Assembly: GCF_018255755.1 (NCBI RefSeq)
Contig: NZ_CP073766.1
Location: 3,348,001 to 3,412,000, forward strand
Length of the DNA stretch: 64,000 bases
Source: Chitinophaga sp. HK235
Lineage (GTDB): Bacteria; Bacteroidota; Bacteroidia; Chitinophagales; Chitinophagaceae
Reading direction: 5' to 3'
Below the pieces are notes generated by a model. The model was not told where the DNA came from. It did not search any database and saw only the letters and a list, made by a program, of their open reading frames with translations. Below are positions 16,180 through 25,347 of this stretch, in pieces. Every line of letters begins with the position of its first letter. The first letter of the stretch is position 1. A program made the translations under genes and the position numbers.

Positions 16180-16223
16180 GGTTTCAATAGTGGTTGTTAA
16201 GAAAGCGGTGGCTAAAGATATAA

Positions 16224-16237
16224 AAGTTATATAACTT
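16224..16237. promoter_or_regulatory. 14-bp perfect palindrome, operator candidate
   Basis: AAGTTATATAACTT lies in the 107-bp divergent gap between the receptor and the D-lactate-type dehydrogenase, 50 bp upstream of the latter's ATG. Palindromes of this kind often bind dimeric repressors, but no cognate regulator gene is adjacent. Confidence 0.35.
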
Positions 16238-16286
16238 GCTTCCTATAACAGTGAATTCAACCAGTCAAGGAATAAGGAAACTCGCC

Positions 16287-19115
16287 ATGAACATAGCAAA
16301 TGAACTAAAGAAGATCTTACCTGATAAACGTATCAAGTCCAGGTATATAGACGTAATATCTTTTGCGTCCGATGCCGGCTTTTACCACCTGGTACCCAAA
16401 GCCGTTGTACAACCGGTGAGTGAAGAAGAAATCATCGCCTTATTCCACTTTTCCCGGGAATACCGGATACCGCTCGTTTTCCGGACAGGAGGTACCAGTC
16501 TCTCCGGACAATCTATTACCGATGGTATCCTGGTAGACCTGAGCCAATACTGGAACAAAATACAGATAGAAGAAGACGGCAATACCGTGAGGGTACAACC
16601 CGGCATCACCGGTGCTATGGTCAATACCTACCTGAAAAAACACCGCCGCAAGATAGGGCCCGACCCCTCCAGCATCAACTCTGCCATGATGGGCGGTATC
16701 CTCTCTAATAACTCCAGTGGCATGTGTTGCGGCGTAGCGCTCAACTCCTATCATACCACCCGTTATATCCGGTTTATCATGCCTGATGGCAACACTTTCA
16801 GCACCGAGCATAAAAGCGACTATGCCCGTTTTGAAATGGAATGTGCGCCGCTGTTTGTGAGCCTGACCAACTTCCGTGAGCAGATCGCCGCCAATCCGGC
16901 TTTGCACGACAGGATACGGTATAAATACCAGACTAAAAATACAGTGGGCTATTCGCTGAATGCTTTCATCGACTACCACCATCCGCTGGACATCATGGCC
17001 CATCTGCTGATAGGGGCAGAAGGTACCCTTGCCTTCATCGCTGAAGCAGTGATGGACACCGTGCCGGATTACGCTTATAAATCCACCGCACTGCTCTATT
17101 TTCCTACTATCTACGCTGCCTGCCAGGCCATCGTGCCGCTGACCAACGCAGGTGCCATGATGGTGGAACTGATGGACCGTGCCTCTCTCCGCGCCGTAGA
17201 AGACATGGACGGTATGCCCGCCATCGTGAAAACCCTACCGGAAACAGCCGCCGCCCTCCTGATAGAATTCCAGGAAGAAAGCCAGGCCGCCCTCGACGCC
17301 CGTGTCAACGGCTTCATGGCCGCCGCCTCTTCCCTCGATATGTCTGAGCCACCGGTATTCACTACCAACCCGGCCGAACAGGCCTTCTTCTGGAAGATCC
17401 GTAAAGGGCTGTTCCCCGCCGTAGGCGCCGTACGCGCCAGCGGTACCACCGTCATCCTCGAAGACATCGCCTTCCCCGTAGCCAAACTGGGAGACGCTAT
17501 CTCCGATATACAACAGCTGTTCGTTCAATACAAATACGACAACGCCATCATCTTCGGTCACGCTAAAGACGGTAACATACACTTTGTGGTGACCCAGTCT
17601 TTCAACACGCCCGAAGAGGTTACCCGCTACGACCTCTTTATACAGGACGTAGTGACCCTGGTGGTGAATAAATACGACGGCACCCTGAAAGCTGAACACG
17701 GCACCGGCCGCAACATGGCGCCCTTCGTGGAAACAGAATGGGGTGAAGAAGCCTACGAGATCATGAAAAGCATCAAAGAGGCTACAGATCCGCATAACCT
17801 GCTCAATCCCGGTGTTATCATCAACAGCGATGCCCGCGCACACCTGAAGAACCTGAAAGAGCTGCCTTCCGTGGAAGAAGAAGTGGACCGCTGTATCGAA
17901 TGTGGCTATTGTGAACATAAATGTCCCAGTCGCGATATCACCACCACCCCCCGCAGAAGGATCGTTATCAGAAGAGCACTCAAACAACTCGAAAACGCCG
18001 GCGACAAAGACCACTATAAATTACTGCTCGACCAATACCAGTACGATGGTATGGAAACCTGCGCGGTGGATGGCCTCTGCGCCACCGCCTGCCCTGTGGA
18101 TATCAACACCGGAGACCTCATCAAAAGGCTCCGCCGCGAAAACCACTCCCCCATGGCCAATAAAATCGCACTGTATGTGGCCAGACATTTCAAAACCACA
18201 GAATGGGCCGTCAGAACCGCGATCCAGACCGGTACCGGTATCAATAAGCTCTTTGGCAAACATACCATGACGCGGCTCACCAAAGGAATCCGGAAAATAG
18301 TGCCTGCCATGCCGCTGTGGACCGAACAGCTGCAACAGGCTCCCAATCTGGATATCCTGAAGCCACAGCAAACTGCTGTCACCAGCGATGGCGCTACCAT
18401 CGTCTATTTCCCGGCCTGTATCTCCCGTATGCTTGGCACCTACGAAGGGAAATCCAAAAACCTCATGGAAACATTCATGAGCGTATGCCAGAAATCCGGT
18501 ATCAGTGTAGTCGTGCCCGATAATCTCAGCGGCACCTGCTGCAGCCAGATCTTCTCCTCCAAAGGATATAAGGATGCTTCCCAGCATACCGCCAACCACA
18601 TCGTGGAAAAACTCTGGGCTGATACCCGCCAGGGCGCGCTGCCGGTGGTGATAGACGTCAGCTCCTGCGCTTATACCCTGCATCATATGAGGCCCAACCT
18701 CACTGCTGAGAACAAGGAAAAATTTGATCAACTTCGTATACTCGACAGCGTAGACTTCCTGCATGACTACGTACTACCTAAAGTAACCGCTGTCCGCAAG
18801 AAAAAAAGCATCGCCCTGCATCCAGTATGCTCACTGGAAAAAATGAAGACCAGCCATAAGTTCCTCCGTGTGGCCAACCACTTCGCCGATGAAGTGATTG
18901 TGCCTAAATACGCTGGCTGTTGCGGCATGGCCGGAGATCGTGGATTCCTGTTTCCGGAGCTAACGGAGTCGGCTACACGTCCGGAAGCGACAGAAATAAA
19001 GACAGAGGAGCATGATGGTTATTATTCTTCCACTAAAACATGCGAAATAGCCATGTCTGCGGCCGTGAAGAAAAATTATGAATCCGTGCTGTATCTGGTA
19101 GATGAAGGGTTGTAA
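16287..19115 (+). CDS. FAD- and Fe-S-binding oxidoreductase, D-lactate dehydrogenase type
   Basis: A 942-residue two-part flavoprotein. Residues about 1-460 form the FAD-binding PCMH domain (FRTGGTSLSGQS at 66-76, SAMMGGILSNNSSGMCCG) and the FAD-linked oxidase C-terminal domain (GHAKDGNIHF, then EHGTGRN). The second half has two [4Fe-4S] motifs, CIECGYCEHKCP (about 536-547) and CAVDGLCATACP (about 592-603), then two CCG-type domains (CCSQIF, YAGCCGMAGDRG). This fusion is typical of quinone-linked D-lactate or 2-hydroxyglutarate dehydrogenases at the inner membrane. ATG at 16287 begins the conserved part; an in-frame TTG at 16236 lies across the palindrome and is unlikely. The substrate is inferred from family. 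Confidence 0.88.
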   Translation: MNIANELKKILPDKRIKSRYIDVISFASDAGFYHLVPKAVVQPVSEEEIIALFHFSREYRIPLVFRTGGTSLSGQSITDGILVDLSQYWNKIQIEEDGNTVRVQPGITGAMVNTYLKKHRRKIGPDPSSINSAMMGGILSNNSSGMCCGVALNSYHTTRYIRFIMPDGNTFSTEHKSDYARFEMECAPLFVSLTNFREQIAANPALHDRIRYKYQTKNTVGYSLNAFIDYHHPLDIMAHLLIGAEGTLAFIAEAVMDTVPDYAYKSTALLYFPTIYAACQAIVPLTNAGAMMVELMDRASLRAVEDMDGMPAIVKTLPETAAALLIEFQEESQAALDARVNGFMAAASSLDMSEPPVFTTNPAEQAFFWKIRKGLFPAVGAVRASGTTVILEDIAFPVAKLGDAISDIQQLFVQYKYDNAIIFGHAKDGNIHFVVTQSFNTPEEVTRYDLFIQDVVTLVVNKYDGTLKAEHGTGRNMAPFVETEWGEEAYEIMKSIKEATDPHNLLNPGVIINSDARAHLKNLKELPSVEEEVDRCIECGYCEHKCPSRDITTTPRRRIVIRRALKQLENAGDKDHYKLLLDQYQYDGMETCAVDGLCATACPVDINTGDLIKRLRRENHSPMANKIALYVARHFKTTEWAVRTAIQTGTGINKLFGKHTMTRLTKGIRKIVPAMPLWTEQLQQAPNLDILKPQQTAVTSDGATIVYFPACISRMLGTYEGKSKNLMETFMSVCQKSGISVVVPDNLSGTCCSQIFSSKGYKDASQHTANHIVEKLWADTRQGALPVVIDVSSCAYTLHHMRPNLTAENKEKFDQLRILDSVDFLHDYVLPKVTAVRKKKSIALHPVCSLEKMKTSHKFLRVANHFADEVIVPKYAGCCGMAGDRGFLFPELTESATRPEATEIKTEEHDGYYSSTKTCEIAMSAAVKKNYESVLYLVDEGL

Positions 19116-19119
19116 CATA

Positions 19120-19147
19120 TTATCCAGGGGCTTAGGCCCCTGGATAA
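19120..19147 (+). terminator. Hairpin terminator after the dehydrogenase
   Basis: A perfect 12-bp stem (19120-19131 with 19136-19147) and 4-nt loop lie 5 bp after the stop at 19115. A T-run on the plus strand is missing, so strength is uncertain. It also separates the gene from the CRISPR remnant. Confidence 0.65.
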
Positions 19148-19391
19148 AAATCCCTGTGGTACGAATAAAAGGGGGGTCAGTAAAACAATACAAGTTTCAA
19201 TTCCGTTAATGGTACGATAATGCTCGTTTCAAATCCCTTGTTTTCAATTCCGTCATGATACGATTACACCATTAGGTGTCTAATACTAACCTATAAACTT
19301 TCAATTCCTCTCTGGTTCAATTAAAACTGTGATGGCAACATCATTCCCGTTTTACTTCACGTTTTCAATTCCACACTGGTACAATTATTCT
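19148..19391 (-). CRISPR. Decayed, leaderless type I-B CRISPR array (four to five repeats)
   Basis: Four recognisable repeats of the 30-bp form TTTCAATTCC-n-TGGTNCRATTA lie at about 19194-19223, 19241-19270, 19298-19327 and 19362-19391. A 3' half-repeat (TGGTACGAATAAAAG, 19157-19171) and a stray 5' half (GTTTCAAATCCC, 19226-19237) also occur. Only 19298-19327 is full quality, ending ATTAAAAC; between it and the last repeat is a normal 34-nt spacer (19328-19361). The other intervals shrink to 27 and 17 nt and the repeats diverge. Transcription is expected on the minus strand, giving a repeat end of AATTGAAA as in I-B handles. The cas3 stop (19385-19387) lies inside the last repeat, so there is no leader. 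Confidence 0.85.
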
Positions 19392-21634
19392 CCCCGCACC
19401 CTATACCCTACTCCCTCCACATACTCCAGGTCAGATGCAATGATCACGGCGGTATCATCATGCATTACCTGCTTTTTCACTTCATAAAAATACACTGATA
19501 CCAATAACTGGTTGGCTTCTACAAACCGTTTCTCACGGCGTTTCTGATTGAATAATTCCAGCAGGTTTCCGCAAAGCACTTCTATCTTTTGATGGCCGTT
19601 TTGAATAAATAATTTGATCCAATCGTTGTGATGGCCGGCCACCCATTTGGTTTCAAAGTCACGGATAACGGTACTGTTCAGTCCCTGTTCAAAATCGGCC
19701 TGCTGTATGGGGTTGTAGCCATTGCTGTATACGGTGTTACACACTGCTACCAGATCATCTTCTGACAACTCCTGTGTATCCAGCCTATACAATATTTTCC
19801 AGGTATCTGCTAATACATCACTATTGTAGAACGGTGTTTTCCGGATGGAGTGTTCGAAGAGATAAACAGGTACCGTGCAGTGTTTCAGTTTTGTCATGTA
19901 ATCGATGGGATAGATTGTTTTCCCTCCTTCCCGGTTGGCACGGCCCAGGCGCTGTATCAGATCTTCGGCGGGTGCATTTTCTGTGAAGAGGATATCGTAA
20001 TCCAGCTGCAGGCTGACTTCGACAGCCTGTGTAGCAATCAGCAGCCGTGGTCTTTGGGCCGGATCAGGGTGGCCGATCTTTTTTTCGCTGTCTATCCGGT
20101 CCGCTTCGTGCAGGCCACCATGGAGCATTTGAACAGTAGCAACATCGCTGAAGATCTCGTAAAGGTCCTGTGCTGCCTTTACGGTATTAACGATCAACAG
20201 CACGGTATGGCTGCGCAGGTATTGCCTGATCAGCGGAATATCGCTGAGGATGGTTGTCCCGGGCCGGCAATAGAGCTGATGCCGTTTTCTGTTCAGTATC
20301 TGCCGGTCTGATTCAAAAGCAGGGTCTGGTCGAACAATACAGTCTTCATTTCCATCAAACAGTTCCTTCACCATAAAATTCATCATAAAAGCAGGGATAG
20401 TAGCAGACATAAAAAGAAACCGGGCATTAAACACACGCCTGAAGAGCTTAACGGCCGCTATCATCAACCCCATTGTCAAAGCATCATAGGTATGAAATTC
20501 ATCTATTACAAAAAGAGCATTCCGATAATCGATCAGGGCAAATTCCCATCCTTTATCTTTAAACGCAGTCATGAGCAATTGATGCAGGGTGGCCACTTTC
20601 ACAGGATAAAACAATTCTGCTGACAAAGTGCTGGCTGACCATGCAGCCTGGGCACGGTCTGCCCCGTTTTCTGTTTCCAGTTGCTCATAGTAAAAACTAT
20701 AGGTGCGGGAGTGTAATACGGTCACCTTCTCTTTTCCGAAAACCTGCTGCCATTGCAGTGCCGCGGCATTGCAGCTGGCAGTGGTGGGCAACAGATTAAA
20801 CACGCGGGCATGTGTTGTTTGATTGGCATATATCCAGCTCAGTGCTGCCACGGTTTTTCCGGAGGCAGTAGGTGCATGCACGATGGCATCTGTGAAAGTA
20901 TTTTGTAAACGTTGCTGAAACTGCCGGAAAGGAAAATATACGCCATTACGCTGGGGTTGAAAATCCTGTATTCGTATAGGCGTATAAGTGGGAATCTGTT
21001 CTTCCAGCCTTGCAGAGCCAATATGATCTGCTGCCATCAGCAGGGCACGCATCATCGACATCTGCCGGCGCATCTGCAGTTCTGGAACGGCATTCGGCTG
21101 ATACAGGCAATGTAACGTATTACGCATATCTCTGGAGATTACCAGACTGATCTCCATTGTTTTAATCTCCATTTTAAGCTCCATCAACTCCAGCCATTGT
21201 TTTAGCACATCAGCGGTGAGTATTTCCGCATTGCTGCGATAATGGCATTGCATATCTCTTTTGAGCTGATCAGTATTGAGGGCGGAAGTATTTTTTTTAT
21301 CCTGATGCGGGATGACGGATTTATGATGTGTAGCGATAGCAAACCTTTCATCCAGCGGCAATTGCAGGAAGTTTTCGCAGAACCACAGGGAGATGATCTC
21401 ATGACGAAAAGGCAAGCGCGTGACGAACTGGTTTCTGAAAGTAAGATGTATTTTACCCAGATCGTGCAACACACAGCAGTTGTCCAGTTTGGGAGCCCAC
21501 CAGTTCCTTTCTTCAGGCGTCAGTGGCAGGCGGGCCAGCAGGTTGGCTCCTGCGGTCCTTACGCGATGGGTATGCTCCTGTAAAGTAGTCCCATCCTGTT
21601 TGGCAATAAATTGCCGGAAAAAATCAGCGTTCAT
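19385..21634 (-). CDS. cas3: Cas3 nuclease-helicase, type I-B CRISPR
   Basis: Target-degrading enzyme of the interference complex, 749 residues with HD nuclease and SF2 helicase in the usual order. HD part: His21, HD at 57-58 followed by GK (HDLGKIH), His78, HH at 103-104. Helicase part: Walker A APTASGKT (254-261), DEFH box at 378-381, SAT at 410-412, motif VI QRLGRANREGG. The active-site residues appear intact. The start overlaps the cas5 end by 11 bases. The C-terminus, YRVRGE, is closed by a TAA that belongs to the CRISPR repeat at 19362-19391, so the natural 3' end may have been cut by a deletion. It is last in the operon, where cas4-cas1-cas2 would normally follow. Confidence 0.95.
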   Translation of the reverse strand: MNADFFRQFIAKQDGTTLQEHTHRVRTAGANLLARLPLTPEERNWWAPKLDNCCVLHDLGKIHLTFRNQFVTRLPFRHEIISLWFCENFLQLPLDERFAIATHHKSVIPHQDKKNTSALNTDQLKRDMQCHYRSNAEILTADVLKQWLELMELKMEIKTMEISLVISRDMRNTLHCLYQPNAVPELQMRRQMSMMRALLMAADHIGSARLEEQIPTYTPIRIQDFQPQRNGVYFPFRQFQQRLQNTFTDAIVHAPTASGKTVAALSWIYANQTTHARVFNLLPTTASCNAAALQWQQVFGKEKVTVLHSRTYSFYYEQLETENGADRAQAAWSASTLSAELFYPVKVATLHQLLMTAFKDKGWEFALIDYRNALFVIDEFHTYDALTMGLMIAAVKLFRRVFNARFLFMSATIPAFMMNFMVKELFDGNEDCIVRPDPAFESDRQILNRKRHQLYCRPGTTILSDIPLIRQYLRSHTVLLIVNTVKAAQDLYEIFSDVATVQMLHGGLHEADRIDSEKKIGHPDPAQRPRLLIATQAVEVSLQLDYDILFTENAPAEDLIQRLGRANREGGKTIYPIDYMTKLKHCTVPVYLFEHSIRKTPFYNSDVLADTWKILYRLDTQELSEDDLVAVCNTVYSNGYNPIQQADFEQGLNSTVIRDFETKWVAGHHNDWIKLFIQNGHQKIEVLCGNLLELFNQKRREKRFVEANQLLVSVYFYEVKKQVMHDDTAVIIASDLEYVEGVGYRVRGE

Positions 21635-22316
21635 GTTTAAACGGATGCAGATAAAAACAAATTGGCTCCTGTTGTCCTTCCTGCGCTATTTCATATAAGT
21701 CCGGCATACTTACCGGGGAATAGCTGTCCCATGGCACTGCGATGAATATACCGCTGCGGGTGGCTGTTCGGCCGGTACCTATCCCGTCATTTTCACGGTA
21801 GGCTTCCGCCATTTGTACCAGCTGACCTCCTGCCTGTATTTGTGGTCCGAAAGGCAGCATACAGCCGGATACAGTCCCTTTGGCTACTTTGCTGGCCGCC
21901 ACTGTCTTCACGGATGTTACCCTCAGGATATCCTGGGAGCGGCCCAGGGAGGGCGTTCCGGCGGGATACCGGAAATAGTCTGCCCATTCCGGCTGGTCCA
22001 GCCACAAGGTAAGGCGGGGCTGCACATGAAACTCCCGCAAGTGAACATCTGTGCCTTTCTGATGTGGTTTCAGTTGCCGGCCGTCAAATGCAAGGCGATG
22101 GCGTGTTTCCATATCCTTAGCGGTGTAGTCGAAGCGGTAGTAGCAACCTATTGCCACCTCTCCAGCTTCCACCAGGCGGCCCAGGCAACAACTTATCAGT
22201 CCCAGCAACAGGGAATAGGATGGCGCCGGCAGGCAGACAGCATTGCCGGACACCACAAAAGGCATCCGCGGAGTGGCCGTCCAGCCGGCAAACTGTACCT
22301 CCAGCAGATTAATCAT
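21624..22316 (-). CDS. cas5: Cas5, Cascade subunit (type I-B)
   Basis: RAMP-fold subunit that caps the 5' handle of the crRNA in Cascade; 230 residues. The N-terminal strand INLLEVQFAGWTATPRMPF and the following GNAVCLPAPSYSLLLGLISCCLGR segment match the Cas5 type seen with Cst2/DevR-like Cas7. A later PSLGRSQDILRV block also fits the family. ATG at 22316 begins the conserved strand and overlaps the cas7 stop by 8 bases; the longer frame from 22352 would extend the overlap without adding conserved sequence. Confidence 0.88.
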   Translation of the reverse strand: MINLLEVQFAGWTATPRMPFVVSGNAVCLPAPSYSLLLGLISCCLGRLVEAGEVAIGCYYRFDYTAKDMETRHRLAFDGRQLKPHQKGTDVHLREFHVQPRLTLWLDQPEWADYFRYPAGTPSLGRSQDILRVTSVKTVAASKVAKGTVSGCMLPFGPQIQAGGQLVQMAEAYRENDGIGTGRTATRSGIFIAVPWDSYSPVSMPDLYEIAQEGQQEPICFYLHPFKHER

Positions 22317-23334
22317 TATGCAGATGCTTGACAGTAAACTGATGTACCACACCCAGCGGGGAGTCTACCACAAAACCATCACCAAGATTCTTTATTTCTT
22401 CTTCGCCCTGTAAGTAACCAGCCCGGATACCAACATATACCGGAGTCGACAACTTATGCCGATAGTCGCGTGCTATTTCTCTCAATGCACCCAGATTGAT
22501 ACCCGGCCGTTCACCACTACCGGTGAAAATATTGTTGAATACCGGGTTGGCAGATTCCATACCGGCGAGTATCAGCACTTTGGGTGATACATCGGCGCCA
22601 AAAGCAGCCTGCTTGGCACCACCACGCATATACCCCAGTCCTTTCAGCAATCCGGCTGCCCTGGCCTTTCTGGTCAGTGCCGCATCTTTCAGTTCATATC
22701 GCTTAAACTTGCCGTACAGAGCTGTTTCCCGGAAACTGCTCTTGTATTTTTCCAATAACGCTGTAGATAACTCCTGCCGGCTACCCAGGTTATCGTAAAC
22801 GCCTAAACGATAATATTCGAGGTTAAAAAAACCTTCCAGATGGGTAGCATAAAATTTTGTGGCATAAGGTAAAGGTGTTCCATCCTTCAGGTGTACAAAA
22901 GCTTCGTCTGTACTTAAAGTACGCATATTGCGAAGGCCTTTGAGAACAGAAGATTTAAAGGGAGATGTCCGTTGCAATGTTTCTTCTTTTCCTTTTCCGC
23001 TTTTCATATAACCAAACAGGTCATCTTCCGGAAAATCTATAGGATTAAGCTCTGTAGCAATTTTGCTGGTACTGCCTTTTTCAGATTCCTTGATACCGCG
23101 CAGTTCACTGGGAAGCCAGTTGTTTTCTTCATTGGTGGTATCACGCAGCCAGCGGCGCCAGGCCTGGGCAGACACATAAGGCACTTCTTCCGAACGGTTG
23201 TTTACTTTTTCCCAGAATGTTTTGGGTATTACTCTGTTCTTATCTTCTCCTCTGTCTAAGCCGGCTCCGTTCAAAAAGGCCGCTGTGGCGTCTATCAGTA
23301 ACGCGCCGGTAATGTTGTTTAATGTAGCCATCAT
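22309..23334 (-). CDS. cas7: Cas7, Cascade backbone (Cst2/DevR family)
   Basis: A 341-residue RAMP protein that would polymerise along the crRNA. The N-terminus LNNITGALLIDATAAFLNGAG and the VPYVSAQAWRRWLRDTTNEENNW block are characteristic of the Cst2/DevR subgroup of type I-B. The later GLGYMRGGAKQAAFGADVSPKVLIL and SANPVFNN segments also fit. The gene starts 8 bases after the cas8 stop; a second Met (23331) follows directly. No truncation is seen. Confidence 0.92.
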   Translation of the reverse strand: MMATLNNITGALLIDATAAFLNGAGLDRGEDKNRVIPKTFWEKVNNRSEEVPYVSAQAWRRWLRDTTNEENNWLPSELRGIKESEKGSTSKIATELNPIDFPEDDLFGYMKSGKGKEETLQRTSPFKSSVLKGLRNMRTLSTDEAFVHLKDGTPLPYATKFYATHLEGFFNLEYYRLGVYDNLGSRQELSTALLEKYKSSFRETALYGKFKRYELKDAALTRKARAAGLLKGLGYMRGGAKQAAFGADVSPKVLILAGMESANPVFNNIFTGSGERPGINLGALREIARDYRHKLSTPVYVGIRAGYLQGEEEIKNLGDGFVVDSPLGVVHQFTVKHLHND

Positions 23335-23342
23335 GTAATGGA

Positions 23343-25337
23343 TTAAAAGATGGGAGTTGCAGGTTGATGTTCCAGTGTATGTTTGTATAATTTAAGCAGA
23401 CTTAACTTCAGGGCCATTCCGGCAAACAGTAATGCCAACTCACCATTGGGGTTGTACAATACGCTGTCAGACCAGCTTTGCGCATGGCTCTTTTCCTTGA
23501 GATAGTTGTTGGTATTGTCCAGAATTTCCTTAAACCGGTATAAAAAAGGTCCTGATTCCTGTGGGATACTGTTGACCATCCGGAAGAATTTTCCACAGGG
23601 AGGCACACCTGTTTCCCGATGACGATAAGCATCATAATAATACGCCTGGTAATCGGCGGCCAGTGCGCGGATATCCCAGAACCATTGCTGTACAGCTGTG
23701 GCAGGATACCAATCTTCCGGCAGTTCCAGTGCCTTGACAGGATACTGCTGTTGTTCCGGCTGACTGAAGAAGATCCTTAACAGCTCATTCAGTCCGGCTC
23801 TTCTGAACGCATATTTTTTAGGGTCCATCAAAGTGTGGAATATCGTTTCCAGTTCCACGCCGGGCTGATCATAGGCGCGACGCAGCATTTCTGTATATAC
23901 CACCTGCAAATACCGCTGCGGGTCAGTGAGATCGGCAGTAATTTTCGAGGATAGTTCATCCTGTTGTATGAGGGCTATCATCCATTCGCAGACCTGTTTC
24001 ACCGGTGATGCGGTTGCTATGGCTGCCGGCATCAATGTTTCGGAAACATTCCGCTGATAATAAAAATGGATGCAGCGGTACAACTGATAACTACTGGTTC
24101 TGACAGGCAGATGTTGACTGTCGAGTATCTGCAGATGATGGGCCAGGCTCCAGCGGCCATCCCTGGCTGCTTTCACCAACACCGCCTGCAGATCAGCACG
24201 ATAGTCCTTTTCCTGCCAGGCAGCAGTGCTGCGCAGATAGCTGTCAAATGAACTGCTTTTGTATTCCCGGATCAGCGTAGCTATATAGCGGGCATATGGC
24301 AGCAGCGCATCATTACCGGTTATACGCATATACGTTTCAAAGAAGCGTACCGATACACCTTTATGTGCTACTTTTTTGAACTTATTGGGATACAACAGGC
24401 CCCATTCCTGATTACCCTCCAGTGCGTCAAGGAATTTCTGGCTGATGGCTTCTGTACGCAGGATGTTTTCCAGTTCTTTCCTGATATCTGTGTCATTCAA
24501 CCAATACAGCTTACGCAACAGGCTGCAGGGGATACGGTCTATATCACAGGCGGCGCCGGTACCGGAGTTGGTAAAACTCCACAGGTTCAGGTCTGCATAT
24601 ACATCGGAGGCATCCTCTTTTTCAGACAGGATACTCAGCGCAATCAACAGGTAGTGTCCTTTGGAAAAGGACTGGTTGGGTATCTGCGAGGCCACGGAAG
24701 TACCTTCAATGGGTGGCAGCAGAATGTTATAGTTGGCCTGCACATAAGTGCGTGCAAAATAAAAGTCGGAAGAGTCTACCAAAAATATTCCTCCTCTGTA
24801 TAACAGCGAAGAAAGTGGCAGAAACTGCAGCAGGGCTATACATACCGGATGTATGCCGGGCATAAACTTCGCCTGCGGCAATGCCTGTGCATCCGACCCT
24901 ATGCTACCGATCAGTGGCACCCATACCCGGTTGATGGATAAGTCTCTTTTTTTTATCTCTCTATCGGAAAGGCCTATACGTAGCAGTGCATCCCGGTAAA
25001 CTGCTTCAAAAGGGCGGCTAAACCGAAGCCCCGACAGTTCGCATACCTGCTCGCCTTCCAGCTCTATCGTGTCGATGATCTCCCTGAACAAAGCATTGTA
25101 TACCATGCCTCCATCTTCGTAATACAGTGGGCCGTTGATGGTAAACAACATGGAATAGTTCTTCAGCCGTCTGTTTACCTGCCAGAGTTTTTTTTCCTGG
25201 CAAAGCTGCAACAGCAGTTCGGGGGTAATGTCCGTTACGGCAGAAAGCTGGGCCATGGCTTCGATGGTCATCAATGATGCATTGAGCATGGCATTCCCGG
25301 TATAGGTCTGGAATAGTTGTTTCATGTCGACAGACAT
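23343..25337 (-). CDS. cas8: Cas8-type large subunit (Cst1-like), type I-B
   Basis: A 664-residue protein between cas6 and cas7, the place of the Cascade large subunit that recognises PAM and recruits Cas3. The N-terminal TYTGNAMLNASLMTIEAMAQLS (in segments) resembles the W/Y-TGN-x-x-D/N-A start of Cst1-type Cas8 proteins; the rest is too variable for me to assign motifs, as usual in this family. No zinc-finger cysteine cluster is evident. ATG at 25337 (10 bases after the cas6 stop) or 25325 are both possible starts. The identification rests mainly on length, neighbours and the N-terminal motif. Confidence 0.8.
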   Translation of the reverse strand: MSVDMKQLFQTYTGNAMLNASLMTIEAMAQLSAVTDITPELLLQLCQEKKLWQVNRRLKNYSMLFTINGPLYYEDGGMVYNALFREIIDTIELEGEQVCELSGLRFSRPFEAVYRDALLRIGLSDREIKKRDLSINRVWVPLIGSIGSDAQALPQAKFMPGIHPVCIALLQFLPLSSLLYRGGIFLVDSSDFYFARTYVQANYNILLPPIEGTSVASQIPNQSFSKGHYLLIALSILSEKEDASDVYADLNLWSFTNSGTGAACDIDRIPCSLLRKLYWLNDTDIRKELENILRTEAISQKFLDALEGNQEWGLLYPNKFKKVAHKGVSVRFFETYMRITGNDALLPYARYIATLIREYKSSSFDSYLRSTAAWQEKDYRADLQAVLVKAARDGRWSLAHHLQILDSQHLPVRTSSYQLYRCIHFYYQRNVSETLMPAAIATASPVKQVCEWMIALIQQDELSSKITADLTDPQRYLQVVYTEMLRRAYDQPGVELETIFHTLMDPKKYAFRRAGLNELLRIFFSQPEQQQYPVKALELPEDWYPATAVQQWFWDIRALAADYQAYYYDAYRHRETGVPPCGKFFRMVNSIPQESGPFLYRFKEILDNTNNYLKEKSHAQSWSDSVLYNPNGELALLFAGMALKLSLLKLYKHTLEHQPATPIF

Positions 25338-25347
25338 ATTTACGGCA

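Noticed and set aside
17235..18764. Two long minus-strand frames opposite the D-lactate-type dehydrogenase
   Set aside because: Composition is low-complexity and Phe/Gly/His-rich as expected of antisense reading of a GC-rich gene; the plus-strand motifs are unambiguous.
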